Shown one piece after another: positions 13,295 through 27,192 of a stretch of 64,000 bases of DNA. Position 1 is the first letter of the stretch. Each line of letters begins with the position of its first letter. The stretch comes from Ooceraea biroi (taxonomy: Eukaryota > Arthropoda > Insecta > Hymenoptera > Formicidae). The stretch covers positions 4,056,464 through 4,120,463 of the forward strand of contig NC_039511.1 in assembly GCF_003672135.1 (NCBI RefSeq), written 5' to 3'. The position numbers and the translations under genes are program-made. Under the pieces are notes generated by a model. That model saw nothing but the letters and a program-made list of their open reading frames with translations. It did not search any database and had not been told where the DNA came from.

Positions 13295-16200
13295 ATTACA
13301 CAATCATATCTGCGCTTGATATAACACGTACATTTAAATAAGTGAAAGTAGTACCAGATTTTTTATGAAGAAGCAATAAAAGAATAAATAAACAGCCATA
13401 ATAATCGTAGATTGGAAAATGACTCGTGTTCGGTCAACAGAAACGCAAAAATAAAATATGATCGTACGACTGCGAAGACTGGTGATATTACCAAGCAAAA
13501 ACAGCTAGTTGTCCTGTAATTACATAATAAATATGCATGTTATGGGGATATACATATTCATTGGAAAAGAGAGCCATTGGTAGGGCAGTAACTCGGCATA
13601 AATGCAAGTACCAGATTTCATACGTGACCGTGAACGAATCTGAATCCAATTTAATTTGTAGGAGAATGAACGCACGCGTGTATATCACCACAATTATATT
13701 ATTAATCCGGAATAAAAAAATATTACTTTTTAATAATATTTATTAATATTAATAAAAATTAACATCAATATATGTGTAAATAAATATATGTGTATGTATA
13801 TTCTGCAATTCTCTAAATGTTATTCAATTTTTCGAATATTATTTTTCAACACCTATGAAAAAGCATTTCGGTCAATTTTATCCGTAGCGTTTAATAACAG
13901 CGTAATCACGATCGTATAAATAAATAACGCGTTCGGTAACTGTTTAATCGGCTTGAAGCATCGATTAATAAATTCTGCTCCACTATACACAAAAAGCAGG
14001 TCACACGTGTAAAGTACATAATACGCTATTCACAGAGTAGATTATTGTATTTTACATTTATTTTATTCGGTTTGCGCGCGATCCCCGTAACTTCCATTTA
14101 GGGGACGTCCATTTTTCAAACGCGCCGTATAATAAAGTATACAAGAAGCTATGATAGAGGGTTAATCGTGCACGGCCGACGTGGATTGGGTGAGATATGA
14201 CACGAAATGGGATAGTGCATCAAGAACCGGTAAACCAGCAGCGGGGGTTGATGGGAACTAGATGGGAGGAGAGCACCCTTGAGATAGCACTTACGTTGTA
14301 TTCGCTGCGTGTCATAAATATGTACTTTATATCTCCGCGAGATAGAAATGATAATTTTACCCGAAGCCTACTTTCAATATGGGCATCGCCAGACCTCCAT
14401 AAACTCACAAGCTGCTCGATCTGTAATTGATTATTTACGGGAATCTCTCCGTAGGAATTTTCACAATTTTCTCCGAAAGAGATGCGCTTCTCCGATTGGA
14501 AAAACTGTACGTCAAAGCGGCGTGCACGCCGAAACACCGATCCGCCCCGTACAGAAGCCGTCCGGTTTAACAAAGTCGCAAACAAGAGGAATTGGATTTC
14601 ACGCCGGTCTTCGGAGCTTCGATTTATCACGAGCAATGCCAGTTTGTACGAAAACGAGTGCGCTCAGACTGCACTCTTGTTCCTTTTCGGTCGATCCGAT
14701 CGCGCGGCGTTCCATTTCCTTCTTCATCGGTCTTTCACTTATTTCCACTTGCCGTTCTCATCTGGTATCATAGCGTTGCTCCAGGATAGAGAATGAAAGA
14801 TTACCTCGGCGCGTCCCCGCCCTTCGGGTTCGACCCTCGGACCGCAACAGCGGTAACAATATAAGAATGACGGGACTGTTTCGTCCTTCGTGGGCCACCG
14901 GAGAGACATTGTATAGGACAGGACCGTCCTCGCCGGTGAAATTGATTTTGGATTTATTCGATGACGTCGATGTCCAGTGGGCGTCTCCGCGGGAATAATG
15001 ACACCCCCGTGGCGCCGGTGCCGTTGATATTACTGGCGATGAAAGAAATCCGATATATCGATCGCGACCAGCAAAAGCGGGGCTCGTTAATAATGCCGGC
15101 CGATAGGTCCGAGTAATTCGCTATTAATCGTAAGCAGTATCTGTTATTGTGCTCGCTTTCTTGCTCGTGGCCTGGTAGGGACACATGAAATATTCCAAAA
15201 GGAAAGTTTTTCCCTTTTTTCCAACGGTCCGACGGTGATGCTTTATTTATCTCGCATTAATACTATATCGACCACGTGGATAGAATTTTCTGGATTAACG
15301 CCGCTGATGGCCTCGTTAATTTAACGAGAAGCCGGAGATGAAATATCTGAAAGTCTCATTATATTTCGCGAGCGATTCCAAAGTAACTGCCGAATAAGAC
15401 GCGAGGGCTTCGAGGATTACGAGATATTTACGAGTTATCACTCCGCTGAACGACGGAGAAGCCGTTAGACGCTCTTTCGCCCTATTTATCCTGTAAAGGT
15501 TGCTTCACGTTTTATTGCCGACGTCGTGTTTGTTTTGCCGGTAAGGGACGCCCTTTTTACTCCGTTATGAGCTGCGGCTTTTTATCATTACACAGCGGGT
15601 GCGATGCACCTATCTTGGTAGCCTTGTCGCATGTGCGCAAGCGTACCTTTTTCTGGGAACGTCGCACGGATAAAGGGCCTTCGACGTGCATCCATAATGA
15701 AAGGGTCGCGCATCCTGTAAGAGCAGCGTGTCGCAAAGTCGCAATTAACTGTATAGCGCTCTAAGCACGGGAATTAACTGTAATTCAGCAGACGTGCCTA
15801 AATCGGATTATATAAACGAGGCAAGGCGAAAGCTCGCGGATGCTCAAGTTTTTATCGTTTCGTTTCCATAATTTGGTAATTACGTTGCTACATAATAATG
15901 CATATAATAATAATGTGTACCGTAATTTTCCGGAATGCACGCGTTAATGTATTCCGCGCCGAGCAGATTGCCGCGTGTTTTACATGCGCTTAATGAAGCG
16001 TAAGAAATATGCAAATGAAATGTAATCGAGATGTAATTTGTAAAGCATTGGAGTTTTTTAACCCTTTTTAGAGCCTTACGAGCCTCAATTCATCGTGACT
16101 GCACGCTAATGAAAATTGGATTCGCGAAGATTATGTCAGCATAATTGCACTGAACGGAACACTGAGTCGCTATTTAATGGCGCTTAAAATGAGGAACTCA

Positions 16201-19200
16201 ATTTTTGACATTTTCGGTAGGCCGCTATCTTTTATATAGCGAATTTATTATATAAAATTAGATGGACAGTGGACTCCCGATGACGTTCGTAAGATGCATT
16301 AGCGGCCGAAATCAATTTTCATTCCTCCGTTCCTTTTAGATCGCGCGCGTGTATCCATCATGTACTTAATCGAAAAAGAAGACGCGCCACGTAAGGCTTT
16401 TATTGTCCATTTGAATATGCCTGACTGCCCGAATTAGAATTCCAACCGCACGGTGATCACCCGCGAAATGGAACGCATCAATTACAAGCAATTTGCCGTT
16501 ACCCGACGACAATGATTTTACTTGCCGCGCGCACTGCAATTTCACCCTCTCGATCCCGATCCCGCCCGATCTCTTTTCTCGCTTTTCTCCTCTCTTATTT
16601 TCTTTTCTCTTCGCCTTTCTTTCTCTCCTCCTTTTTTTCCGTCGGTGAGTAAAATCCGGTAAGAGCGAACAGATATCGATTTCACGACGGTGGCACCGCC
16701 CCAGTTCGCGGGCCAGACCGGGCGTGGTGTGTAGGCCGCTTGCAACAACCCTCCTTTTCTACGACACCACCATACGATTTCGTATGGTTAGCCACAATTC
16801 CCGCAGGTACGCGTAGGTGGATATCTCCTGCTGTAACCGATCGTTTACGCGGCCACTCCGTCGTTGTCGTCGAACAGCGACGAGAGAGCAAACGAGCGAG
16901 TGAAGCCGCCAATTTCGCGGTCGATGCGACGGCGATGTCGGATTCACGACGCATCGCGACACCTCGTGGGACACGGAGCGCCGTAAGCACCCCCGCTTTC
17001 GCGCGGGATGCCTACCGAATAAAGGGTGGCGTCGCGATGCATCTCGCTGCGAGCAAAATAAGGTGCACCGCGAGAGAATCACGTTGCTCTTGCGTCGAAC
17101 TCTCGTGCGAGCGCGCCAGCCACTGTGGCGGAAATCGCGTTTAACGCTCTCTGATTGGAATTGCTCTCGTGCGCATCGGTGTTCCTCCGGCGAATTTACA
17201 CGTAAATGAAACTGGGAGTCGTGGCTGGTCTAAACGTCTAACTTGAATGCAAGCTGTTTTTCGAGCAAGCAACATAGGCAGGATTTCGAGTTGCATGTGC
17301 AGGAGTTTGTTAATTAACTTTGATCATAGCGTTAGCTCTTTGTATTTTTTAAAAAAACAGAGCTTTGAAAAATTAGTCGCGGCTTAGAAAGTTACTTAGT
17401 AAGTGGATAGTTACAATTAAATTATAATTTACGCTACTCGAAATTGAGGAAATTGGTCCAAATTAGCAATTTTAATCGACGATGCGTAACGGTGACAAAA
17501 TGCATTGTTCTCTTTAGTTGTTAAAGCACGAAAATGCTATTAATTTGCGGGTTTACTATCGATCGAGATCGCACGACATAGCGACATGGGCGCGGCTCCA
17601 ATGAAGAGTCTCGATGTTACCCATCGCATGGCTTAACTCGTTGCAACGACTTTTATGCGACCGAACTTTCCAACCCGAACTTCCATCGAAAGAGCTAGTT
17701 ATGGCCGGAACTTTTTTAACGACTCTCATCCGAAGCAACATTTGACGCAGATCCGACGAAGAGCTCCACCGTCGACGGCAGTACACGAAAAAAGTGTCAC
17801 CATCAATTTTTGCTCCGCATTTAATATACGGATTTAACGTTTTATTCTTATTAATAAGTCTGGCGCCGAATAAGCTTAAACTTGAAATTTGCTATGAAAA
17901 TTGCTTATTAAAAACTTATTAAAATGACAATGAAGAGTCATTGAAATAAATGACCGACGATATCGCTGTTAATTACGACTTGAACGATATTATAAAGGAA
18001 ATTTAACGAAATTTAAGAGCACAGTGGCTGCCACTAAGTCCGCAACGGTACACAAGAAGCACGCTCTCAAACATCATAAATAAAGTGGCGCGAGCACGCT
18101 ATCACCGAAGATGCTAAGCCGCTTTGCAGCGCTGTACCGAGGCGCTTCGCGACGAGTAAAGTATTGATTCGGAAGGCATCGCCCGCACTCTGTACTGCTG
18201 CAGTACTTCCCGAAGAAATTGATTCCTTCCGATTAACTTAATTCCGCGAGACGCGTATCGCCTGCCGGAGGAGACACCCGATTGCCTTCAACAGTTTCGG
18301 CCACTGTAAGTGAATACCATGCCTGGAAACACGGCGAATTCACTTCCGCTCGGCCTTTTCCCGTCGACTCAGTCGTTATCATTTATACAAATGCTGCTTC
18401 ACGAGAACTTACCAGCGAGTTCTTTTTATGTCTCTTGGTGACATAGGCTACTATCACGTCACATTGATTTCATTAAACAATTTCGAGAGCTCGCTGTTAC
18501 AACGTAACGAAATTTTACACGATAAATGTGATGGACGCGGATGAATAGCCAAGTACGCTTGTTTTATTGTGTTATTACTCATCAGTGCACGCGCAATGAA
18601 ATGCGCAATTAGCTTTTAATAGGTTTAATAGCTCTAATCCGGCCGCGATGACTTTAATAGCTTCGCTGGAGTTTGCGTTACGAGATTGTTCGACTGATTA
18701 AACTGATTTTACAAATTCTCCGAGTGTCATGGAGTGCTGTAATTTCGAGGCAGATTAAAAGGAACTGGTTTTGATTTAATTTATTGACTCGAGGTCCGAG
18801 CGAAGGGGGAAAACATCCGAACTCCGGAAGCGAAGGTCTTCAAGTACATGCGCGACGCGCGCCGTGATTTCACCTCGAGCAAGATTAATAATGAAATTAC
18901 ATCGTCCATCTCGTCGCTTTCCACTTTCCCGGGTACACAATGGGGAAACGCGAGCTCGATCCATTAACGACGACGTTTCACCGGCGCGTTAAGCCGCGCC
19001 TTGCTCCGAAATCACTAGGAATACACGCGACGTATCGGCATCTCAGAGTTCGGTAGCGAATGGTATCAGACGCACGACGGCAAACTCCGTCTCCCGTTGT
19101 TGTCGCCGGCGTCGACTGCATTATATCCTCGACTAGGGATGCATCCCCGCGGAAAGCCCGTGGAGTCAAAGAGGTAAACGCAGGAGGGTAGAGTTTCCCG

Positions 19201-22200
19201 GCGGCGATACCGAAACCCGCCGGCGCGCCGGTATTTTCGCCGTAATTACGCCGCTCGGGCTTCGTCCGGGAGTAATAAAACTGCGATCGCGCCGGCGAAA
19301 GCCAGAGATTAATTTCTTTCAGGAACGGTATTGCGAGGGAGAATTGCAGATGAATATCTCGAACTCGCCATTCCGACGCACGCTCTTCCCTCCGCCGTCC
19401 GAGATAACAAGACGGAGCCGGGCAGCTTCATCCCGGCCATCCGCGACTTTCAAAAGATCTCCCCGTGATTGCGGAATACCCTTTTACCGCGAATTACGTA
19501 CGCCCGTAAATGCATTATGCATACTAATAAAGTAATAAGGGGACTTGTTGGAGTCTTGCCTGCTCTCGACGAGTCGATTATGATAACGCAGTTGTAACGA
19601 AGTTGTAAGGCAGAAATATATTCCAGATGCAATTGTCGACATTGAGCTATGCTTGTCATTTTTGGTTTATTTTCACATTCCTTTACATCGTTTATTTTGT
19701 ATTTAATTTGTTGTTATTCTAGAATCTGGAAACGTTTCTGCGAGATATAAATTATTGTTACAGTTACAAATCTGTTATTGTTGAAACTAATGCGTTTCCC
19801 TACGAAGAAAGCAACGAGAGTCTTAATACTTGTCTAGCGACGAAATAACGTCGGAAGAACTTGGAGAAGAGACTTTAGACTTTGCATAACGCAGGAAGAG
19901 CATACAAAACGAGCTGCGGTGCACCATGATAGAGCTCGCGTGCCGAGGTCATTTTCTGATAAACTTGGCGGAGAAAGGAAAGAATAGAATGGGCACATTT
20001 ATATCTTCGATTTTCCACTTTGCAAATTTACGGCAGATACGTTCCGTGCGGCTTCCTTTTTCAACTGGAATATCATAGAAAACTCATTTTCCCCGTAGAT
20101 GGACGAAGTTTTATGATCGCTTCTTTTGCCGTTAACTTTGAGCAGACAGAATTATTTTATAGTATAAGAGAAGCTCATCTCTTGCTCTTCTTCACGCTGT
20201 GTCAGCTAACGTACGGCATAGGACTTTAACGCTTTATATCTTCGGCGCGAGATCTTTTAATTAAAGAACTTGGGAAGTTATAGCAACGGTACCTGCGAAA
20301 AGGCTATTTTAAAGAATTTGCAATAAGATTATTTTATGAAAAAAACTGAAGAGGTAAGAAGAGATTTCTCTGTGCTGAAACTTCGTCTCACATCCAGGCC
20401 ACGTCCCACGCTCGCAGCTTCCATCTTCGATGACTTGGTTCGAGCTTAAAAAACACAATCCAAGCAAACGTTTAAATTTAAAACCGCGTCCACAAATAGC
20501 AATCTCCTGCTCGACGGAATACGATAGTGGCTATCCAGCGGCAACACTTGCGAACAATTCCCCCCGGGACTCTGAGAACAACTACGAATTACGTTCTTCC
20601 TATTTATTTGCTCGGGACGTTCGATGTATGTATACGTTCCGCGTAACGCTAGGGAAAATTTCAGAAATAACATCGCCCCGCTGCTTCCGCAACGAGACGT
20701 TAAACTTGCCTCTATCTAAGTTTACCTATTCCGTAGTTCGATATCTCTTGCTTACTGCATGTATCTCAAGCAGGAGTTCTCCGCGGGTTTATCGGTAATG
20801 CATTTCCGACGAAGGTGCATACTGCAGCTCTTTTACATAATTATCGAGTTTTATACGTAACGCCTAAGAGGCGCGTTATCACGCGCGAAGACGAATTGAA
20901 TTTGAAAAACTTCTCGTTCGGAAAAAATTGCGCGATCAGGAATTAATATTACGCTGTGCAAGTGAGAATTTTTCGCGTTTACTATTGATACCCGATCTTT
21001 CAAGCGTCCAAATATTCGCATCACGTGTACGCGATGTTTCCGAAACGGATTCTTTTGGTGCTTTGAGATATCTCACCCCCGTACACAAAAGGGAGAACGG
21101 GATGGAAAGGGGAGAACAACGGAGGAGGAATCCTGTAAGAGAAGTCTCGGGCGATTCGGCATGGAAAATTCGAATACGTGCTGGAAGCCAATCTATCCAA
21201 AACGAGGAAGAAAGAAGCCCGACAGGAATGCCGCGCAGAAGGATATTGCGTCGTCGACTCTCGCGAAAGAGGGATAGACAACGGATGTCGGGAAAGAAAC
21301 CAACGAGTCCAATCCCCCCTTTGTCCTCACAGGAATCGTCCCTAGCGTGGATCGTGGAGCAGTAAATGTCGCCGAATATAAAGAATAGCAAAACTAGGGG
21401 ACAAAATAAATGTTTAAAGATACGTTATAAGTTTCGAGAGTTTGGAGAATTCTTTCGAAAATGACGTGATTAACGTAATTTAAAATCAACATTTGCTTCT
21501 ATAAAAGTGTTAATTATCAATATTTTTAATTCGAAATAAATAAACCACATTTGTTCAGTCTGAATAAATTCATAATGCTTTTCCAATTTTTTACTGTAGT
21601 AATACTAGTATACCACATAATTTCATATTTATTTATCTTCCTCATTCGAAAACAAGTACGGATCTAAGTGCAGAAACAGAATAAGAACACAAGATTTCTC
21701 GTCTCTCGCGAATACAGCGAAGAATAACAGCTGTTTGCTTCGAACTGTTACATTTGAAAAATAAAATCGCTCAGCAGAAACTGCTGTGGATTCAGTAAGA
21801 ATCAATACAAAATTTTCACTAAATATAGAAATGTATAGTTTTAATTGCTTCTCATCCATTTCATACTGACGTATTATTATTCATGAGAACGTTGAATTAC
21901 ACCGAACAGGACTAGCGAGATGAAAATGATCCCAGGATCGCAGGGAGAAGGCGGATTTCGATGACCGTAAACCGCGCGAGGTATCCTTCGGGACGAGGGT
22001 GGAAAATCCGCGACACAATGCAGCGGATAGCCGAGGTTCTTGAGATGCACGACAAAAGTCCTCGAACGGAGGCACGTTAGGATGGCACTCGAGGAAGAGC
22101 AAAGAGGAAACCGTTCGCCGAAACGTTTTTATGTTGCTGCCGCGATTCTCGAGTGCTCTCCATTTCGATTGAAGCAACGCGCGTGTGTATGATTGCTGCC

Positions 22201-24325
22201 AGGATCCAGCTTGGATTCGCATCACCCGGATAGGCGAGTACCCTGTCCGTTCATTCGTTAACGCAGCGTGCGAAGTAAATTGCAATTTTTATCTGCCCGC
22301 CGCTTACTCTGGAAGAAAGTTAACTGCAGTTGAGGAAAGAGGAGGAAGAGGGTAACTCGCAGTTATCGAGTGAACACTTTTACAAACTCGTCAAAACTCA
22401 GTAGTGGTAACTTTAGCTGTTGCTGTTGCTTCTTGGTTCCGTCGCTACGTTTAGACGGCAATTACTCGGCTGCGTATTGAATCACGTGTGTGCGAAGCTC
22501 GACAAATCTATTTCGCGAATTGCAGTTGATGTTGTAACGAGCTTTGCACTCCTATCGCGGCGAGTGGAAAAAAGCAATGAATGGTTATACACGTATAACT
22601 ACGTCTTCCAACTTTGAACATGTTTTTATCGACAACAATTTTCCCGAAATAAATTCGTGTCGTTTTGTCATTTTTTCGATTTACCTCCAATTCTCACCCA
22701 GCTTTGCCTGACGATGCTTCAAACTCTACCGCTAGAGTCAACGCGACTCGAATAAAACGATAACTATCGTCCGCAATGAAAATCGGATGAAAACCTGAAC
22801 AAGAGTCAGCATCGCGTCAACCGGATTAATTAATTCGGAATAGGGACGAGTGCCAACGTAAATAAAATTTCTTTTTTCTTTCGGCGCATATTCCTAAACT
22901 GATTGAAACGCACTGCAAATATCTGTTGTGAGCGTTTTGCAGTGGATGAATTCGTCTCTTAAAGCGGAGCAAGAGCATAACGAATTATTTTTACATCTGC
23001 ATGCTTGAAATCGCATCGAGACTGCATCGTCCCGAGAATATCCAGGTTTTCGTTGTTTAGGAGTTCTGATACACTCACAATCGGCAGACGCCACATAGAC
23101 AGCGACATGTGTTCGATCACGACGAGACTTGACCTATAATGCTAAGCAGACACGGTGGAATAAATCTTGGAAGGGAAAGGCCGCTTCACGCGCGGCGGAA
23201 GCGCCGCGACATTTGTAGCTGTTCGCTCTCGTCGCTACCGTATATTTTTGCAGGAAGCACATCCGCGCGCGATATGAGGGAATATTAATGTCTACACGAC
23301 GAAACTTCTGCTGAACATCCACGAGTAGAGGTTCTCCTTCCTGATACTCCGCAGCATCTCCACAGCGTCTCTCCGAGCTGTTCTTGTCGAGAGAACAACG
23401 TGTAAGTCCAGTTATAAAATACCTTGGATTATGTAAGAGATCCTCTCGGAGCGGAAGACAAGCTCATGTAACACATCGTCGCTTTACTTAGTGCGATGTA
23501 TATGTATGCACTCTCCCATATCATTCGGCCGTTATTTACGACATTCAGATTCCCATTTTTCCGCAGAACCTTTTTAGATTTCTATTATATTTCTATAGAG
23601 AAATCAATCGGAAAATACTTCTCCAAAACTTTGAAAGACTCTCTCCAATTTAATAAAAATTTCGGTGAGTTTAATACGTGTAGTAGATAAAAAGTGAGAG
23701 AGCGAATCGCGCGTGTGTGTTGCTTACGTGTTTAATTCGTAGTTAATTCGGTTTCCTGGAAACGCGATTGTTAATTAAAATATGTGACATTAATATTTTA
23801 ATTTAATACTGCATTCGTTCTCGCATAGTAGCGCGCATCCGAAAGTTAATCTCTCTTCAACATAGATGAACCTTAAAACTTTAATTTCTCTCCCAAGGTG
23901 CACACTGTTTCGAAGTTTACCGCGGTAATTGCTCCTTTGTTTCGGTACGTTGATCAATATAAAGTTGCCTCCGCCCGGCGATCTTAAATAGTGCAGCATG
24001 AATACCGCTCCATCTCAATGAAGGAACTTCCACGACGACTTGATCCTAATTAACTGGAATTTATTATTCGTGACGCTAATCTCTGTTTTTCGAGGGAGAG
24101 CGCCTTAATGGTTCTTTATATGCTCACGTCGCAATTAATTCTCGAGATAGTAACGTGGATTTATACTTCCTTCCATCTCCATGTCCGCAGGTATCCGTCT
24201 TCTTTCCTCTTTCTCATCCACGATTTTCAGCTTGGGCAAAAGCACGCTGGCTCCTCTCACGCTCCAAACAAGAGCGCTTCTATGCTTCTAATTTAAAATA
24301 AAAAAGTACATACAGTGCATAAAAG
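13295..24325. other. Gene-free stretch, 13.3-24.3 kb
   Basis: I find no gene, RNA or transposon I can support in these 11 kb. AT-rich segments (such as 13680-13830) alternate with CpG-rich ones. The open frames, up to about 150 codons, lack domain motifs, low-complexity-free start regions or splice-linked partners. A tRNA-like T-arm near 14826-14840 was checked and rejected. The stretch lies between the 3' end of the + strand DM4/12 genes and the distal downstream region of the - strand receptor gene. Confidence 0.45.
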
Positions 24326-24327
24326 TA

Positions 24328-24497
24328 CACTGAGAAAAATTTTCATCGGATAAACCGATTAAATAGTTTTCCGATTACCTTCATCGGATATGTCCGATCA
24401 TTTTCCTTTGTCTTTTATGCACTTTAATCGGATATATTCGTTTGTTACTATGTAATTGGATTATCCGATTAGATAAGCCATGATATTTTTCTCAGTG
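24328..24497. mobile_element. 170-bp MITE with TA target duplication
   Basis: The ends are inverted repeats beginning CACTGAGAAAAAT (24328-24340, mirrored at 24485-24497), perfect over 13 bp and flanked on both sides by TA. CACTG-type ends plus TA duplication point to the Tc1/mariner superfamily. The interior holds the octamer ATCGGATA three times forward (24345-24352, 24383-24390, 24427-24434) and once inverted (24462-24469), with further CCGAT partners, so the element should fold extensively. No coding capacity is present. Confidence 0.85.
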
Positions 24498-24499
24498 TA

Positions 24500-25446
24500 T
24501 AACAAGTAATAAGAGTAGGAAAAGAGATGCGATAGTATAAATGTGGGTCTAGGAGTTTATGTGAGAGGAAAATCATGTAATGATAAAGAATTCAAGCGCA
24601 AACTTTGACAGCAAACTTCAAAGAACCAGAAAAAAACAATTTCCGTGCGGAGTAAAGCCGATGGACAATGATATTACGCTGCGTGCAATTAAGAAGTTAA
24701 CAGGAGAACGGGAAGGAACTTCTTGTCAGAAGTTTTCAGCTTGACGGAGAAGCGTGTTGGCGTTGGAGCACCGTGTCGCGACGCATCGGACGAAATTAAC
24801 GATCGCTACGGCTTCGTGAAAGAAAAGATGTACGACAAAAACCAAGGATGTGTCTCTATAGCCAAAATGGGTCATGCGCACCTCTTTTTTGCCGAGCGCG
24901 TTTCCGAAAATGCACTGAATGCATCCATCTTTCGTCGCGAGCCTCGCTTATTCCGCCCGATGGCAAGGCGAGTAAGGTCTTTCTCCTAAAAATGCCTGAC
25001 CAATAAAAATCGGACGGGAACCCGTCCGAGAAGAGACGCCTAATGACAAGCAGGTGCAGATGTCCGTCCGTTTGATGAATGTACATACGTGCAGATTTCC
25101 GGGGACATGGCTTGCGAGAAGGGGTGATATTGTACAAAGCGAGCGGAACGACAAGTGACGTCAATAACTGCTTTCCCCCTTTCATCATTTTTTTTCAATA
25201 CGTTTATTATTTTTTAAACAATAATTTTAACCGTTCGTTATTTCAATCGTTTTACATTATACGTGGATAGTTGTGTAGAGTTGTGTAGACGTTAGCTTAC
25301 AAATAGATTAGTTTAGTTTATCCATACATAATGAGTGTGTGTGTGTATGTGTGTGTTTCTTTCCCCCTCTTCCCGTTAGAGTAATGGCTCCTCGTAATTA
25401 GGTAATTAATATTTTACACATATAGCGCCTCTGCTTCCGCTTTCTC

Positions 25447-25477
<31 letters not shown>

Positions 25478-27106
25478 CTCTCTCTCTCTCGCTTCTCATT
25501 CTTTCCTAATCAACGTACCAACGTACGTGCCTATCAATTCCCTCGCTCGCGCTCTCTCTGTCCTTTTCATCCAATTCTCTCCGCATGTCGCACATTCTCC
25601 CGCCCTTGGAGCCAACTCTTTTTTGATCCTTCGTCGCGAGCGGAATTACGCGTGAGGAATATAGACGGATTTGAAGTGCCATTTGCCCCTCGAAGCGACC
25701 GCGCGAGATCGAGACCAGACTCGGGATGTGTCGCACGAGAAGGAATATACGTTTTTGTGATGAAGTGACGGGAAAAAACTCGTGAAAACGCAACAACGAA
25801 CATGCGAGCGCGTTATCTACGTGTGCGTGTTTGCAAGAGCGAATTGCATCCACCCTTCGTACAGGGTGCGAGCAATCCCCGGCGCGAGCCTCGCCCTTTC
25901 GCCGGATTTGCGTTACACGAGCAACGCGCGCGGCAATCGCGTCGAAGCATCGCAAATAAATCTCGATATAGTCGACATAGTCATCGCGTGAGCATGATGA
26001 CCACGCGACTCTTTCAAACTCTTTCATTGCTGGTGCACCGTGATCCGGCATGTCGGCTAGGCGTCACTATTGCTGAATTAGATGTTTAAAAGAAGCCGTA
26101 AAAGAGCCTACTATACAGAGTCTATTATACGTATCGGTAATGTTTGAGGCCCGCGGTAGCTCGAATTACGCGGCTCTGTAATCACACGCCGGCTAAAGCT
26201 ATCGAAATAATTCGAATATCCGAATAATCGATGCGGATAATCCGGATATTTCGACGTGTGAATGTAATGAGTCAATATCGGGATAACACACGGCGAATTC
26301 GAAAGGTGATAACCATGCTACGACCATTAATGCGATATCCGGTCATTGAACAATTCATAAAATATCATAATTTATGAACTTGCTTATGCAAATAAAAGTG
26401 TGCTTGTGAATGTACTACGGAATATTCGGACGTCTAATGCCGAATCTTGTCCCGATATACTTGCGGCTTGCTAAAGGAAAGGACCTGTAAGATGCGTACC
26501 AATGCTACGCAGATATTTCAAATCATTTCCCTCTTGATAAACAGTTGCGATTGAGGCCTTCGAATTAATCGAACGTCCTCCAATCCCACGCGGATATGAC
26601 CATATACATAAATATATTTATCGGAGCAATCCCTATTTTGTGGACACCGAGATCACGACTGATGCGACGTTCGTGGAGTCGAATTCCAGTACCCGAATAT
26701 CGAACGAACAAGAGACGAAGAGACCGGTTTGATCAACCGATGTGACAGTGGCGCCGTTAAGTATATGTACAAATCACGGATGCTGCTCCGATCCGGCGAA
26801 TGCATCCGATCAGGGTACCGATATTCGAGTACCAAAATTACTCCGGTACTCACACGGTGACGCGATCGCTGCGCGCGTTGCCGAGTGAAGAAACGCTAAT
26901 TACGATTTGTCGATGCAATTGTGAACGTCGTCCAGCGTTGTCGCGACGCCAGCGAGTCCTCGATATACCGGAAACGTGCCTTCGCAGAGGAAATGCTCGG
27001 TGCGGATGTATTCAGGTGCAATGACCAAGCGAGAAGAAACACAATGGACGCACGTTGGGCAGGTGGCACTCGTTTCTGAGACACAGCAGACACAGACGCA
27101 CAAGGA
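24500..27106. other. Gene-free stretch, 24.5-27.1 kb
   Basis: No gene is supported. It contains a GT tract at about 25334-25356 and a long TC tract at 25441-25490. The longest open frames (such as 25506-26051 on -) look like chance frames in CpG-rich DNA. Confidence 0.45.
25441..25490. repeat. (TC)n microsatellite
   Basis: About 50 nt of nearly pure TC dinucleotide with occasional TTT interruptions. Confidence 0.9.
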
Positions 27107-27192
27107 ACAGACAGACAGACAGACAAACAGACAGACGGACAGACAAACAGACAGACAGACGAACAGACTGATAGACAAACAGATAGACAGAG
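27107..27192. repeat. (ACAG)n tetranucleotide repeat
   Basis: Imperfect tandem ACAG units run for about 85 nt, with a few ACAA, ACGG and ATAG variants. The open frames across it on both strands (Thr/Asp/Arg/Gln or Cys/Leu/Ser/Val repeats) are products of the repeat, not genes. Confidence 0.9.

Noticed and set aside
14780..14850. tRNA-like T-arm (GGGTTCGACCC)
   Set aside because: The upstream 60 nt do not form acceptor, D and anticodon arms.
25506..26051. 181-codon open frame on -
   Set aside because: CpG-rich chance frame; no motif, and the opposite strand has comparable open frames.
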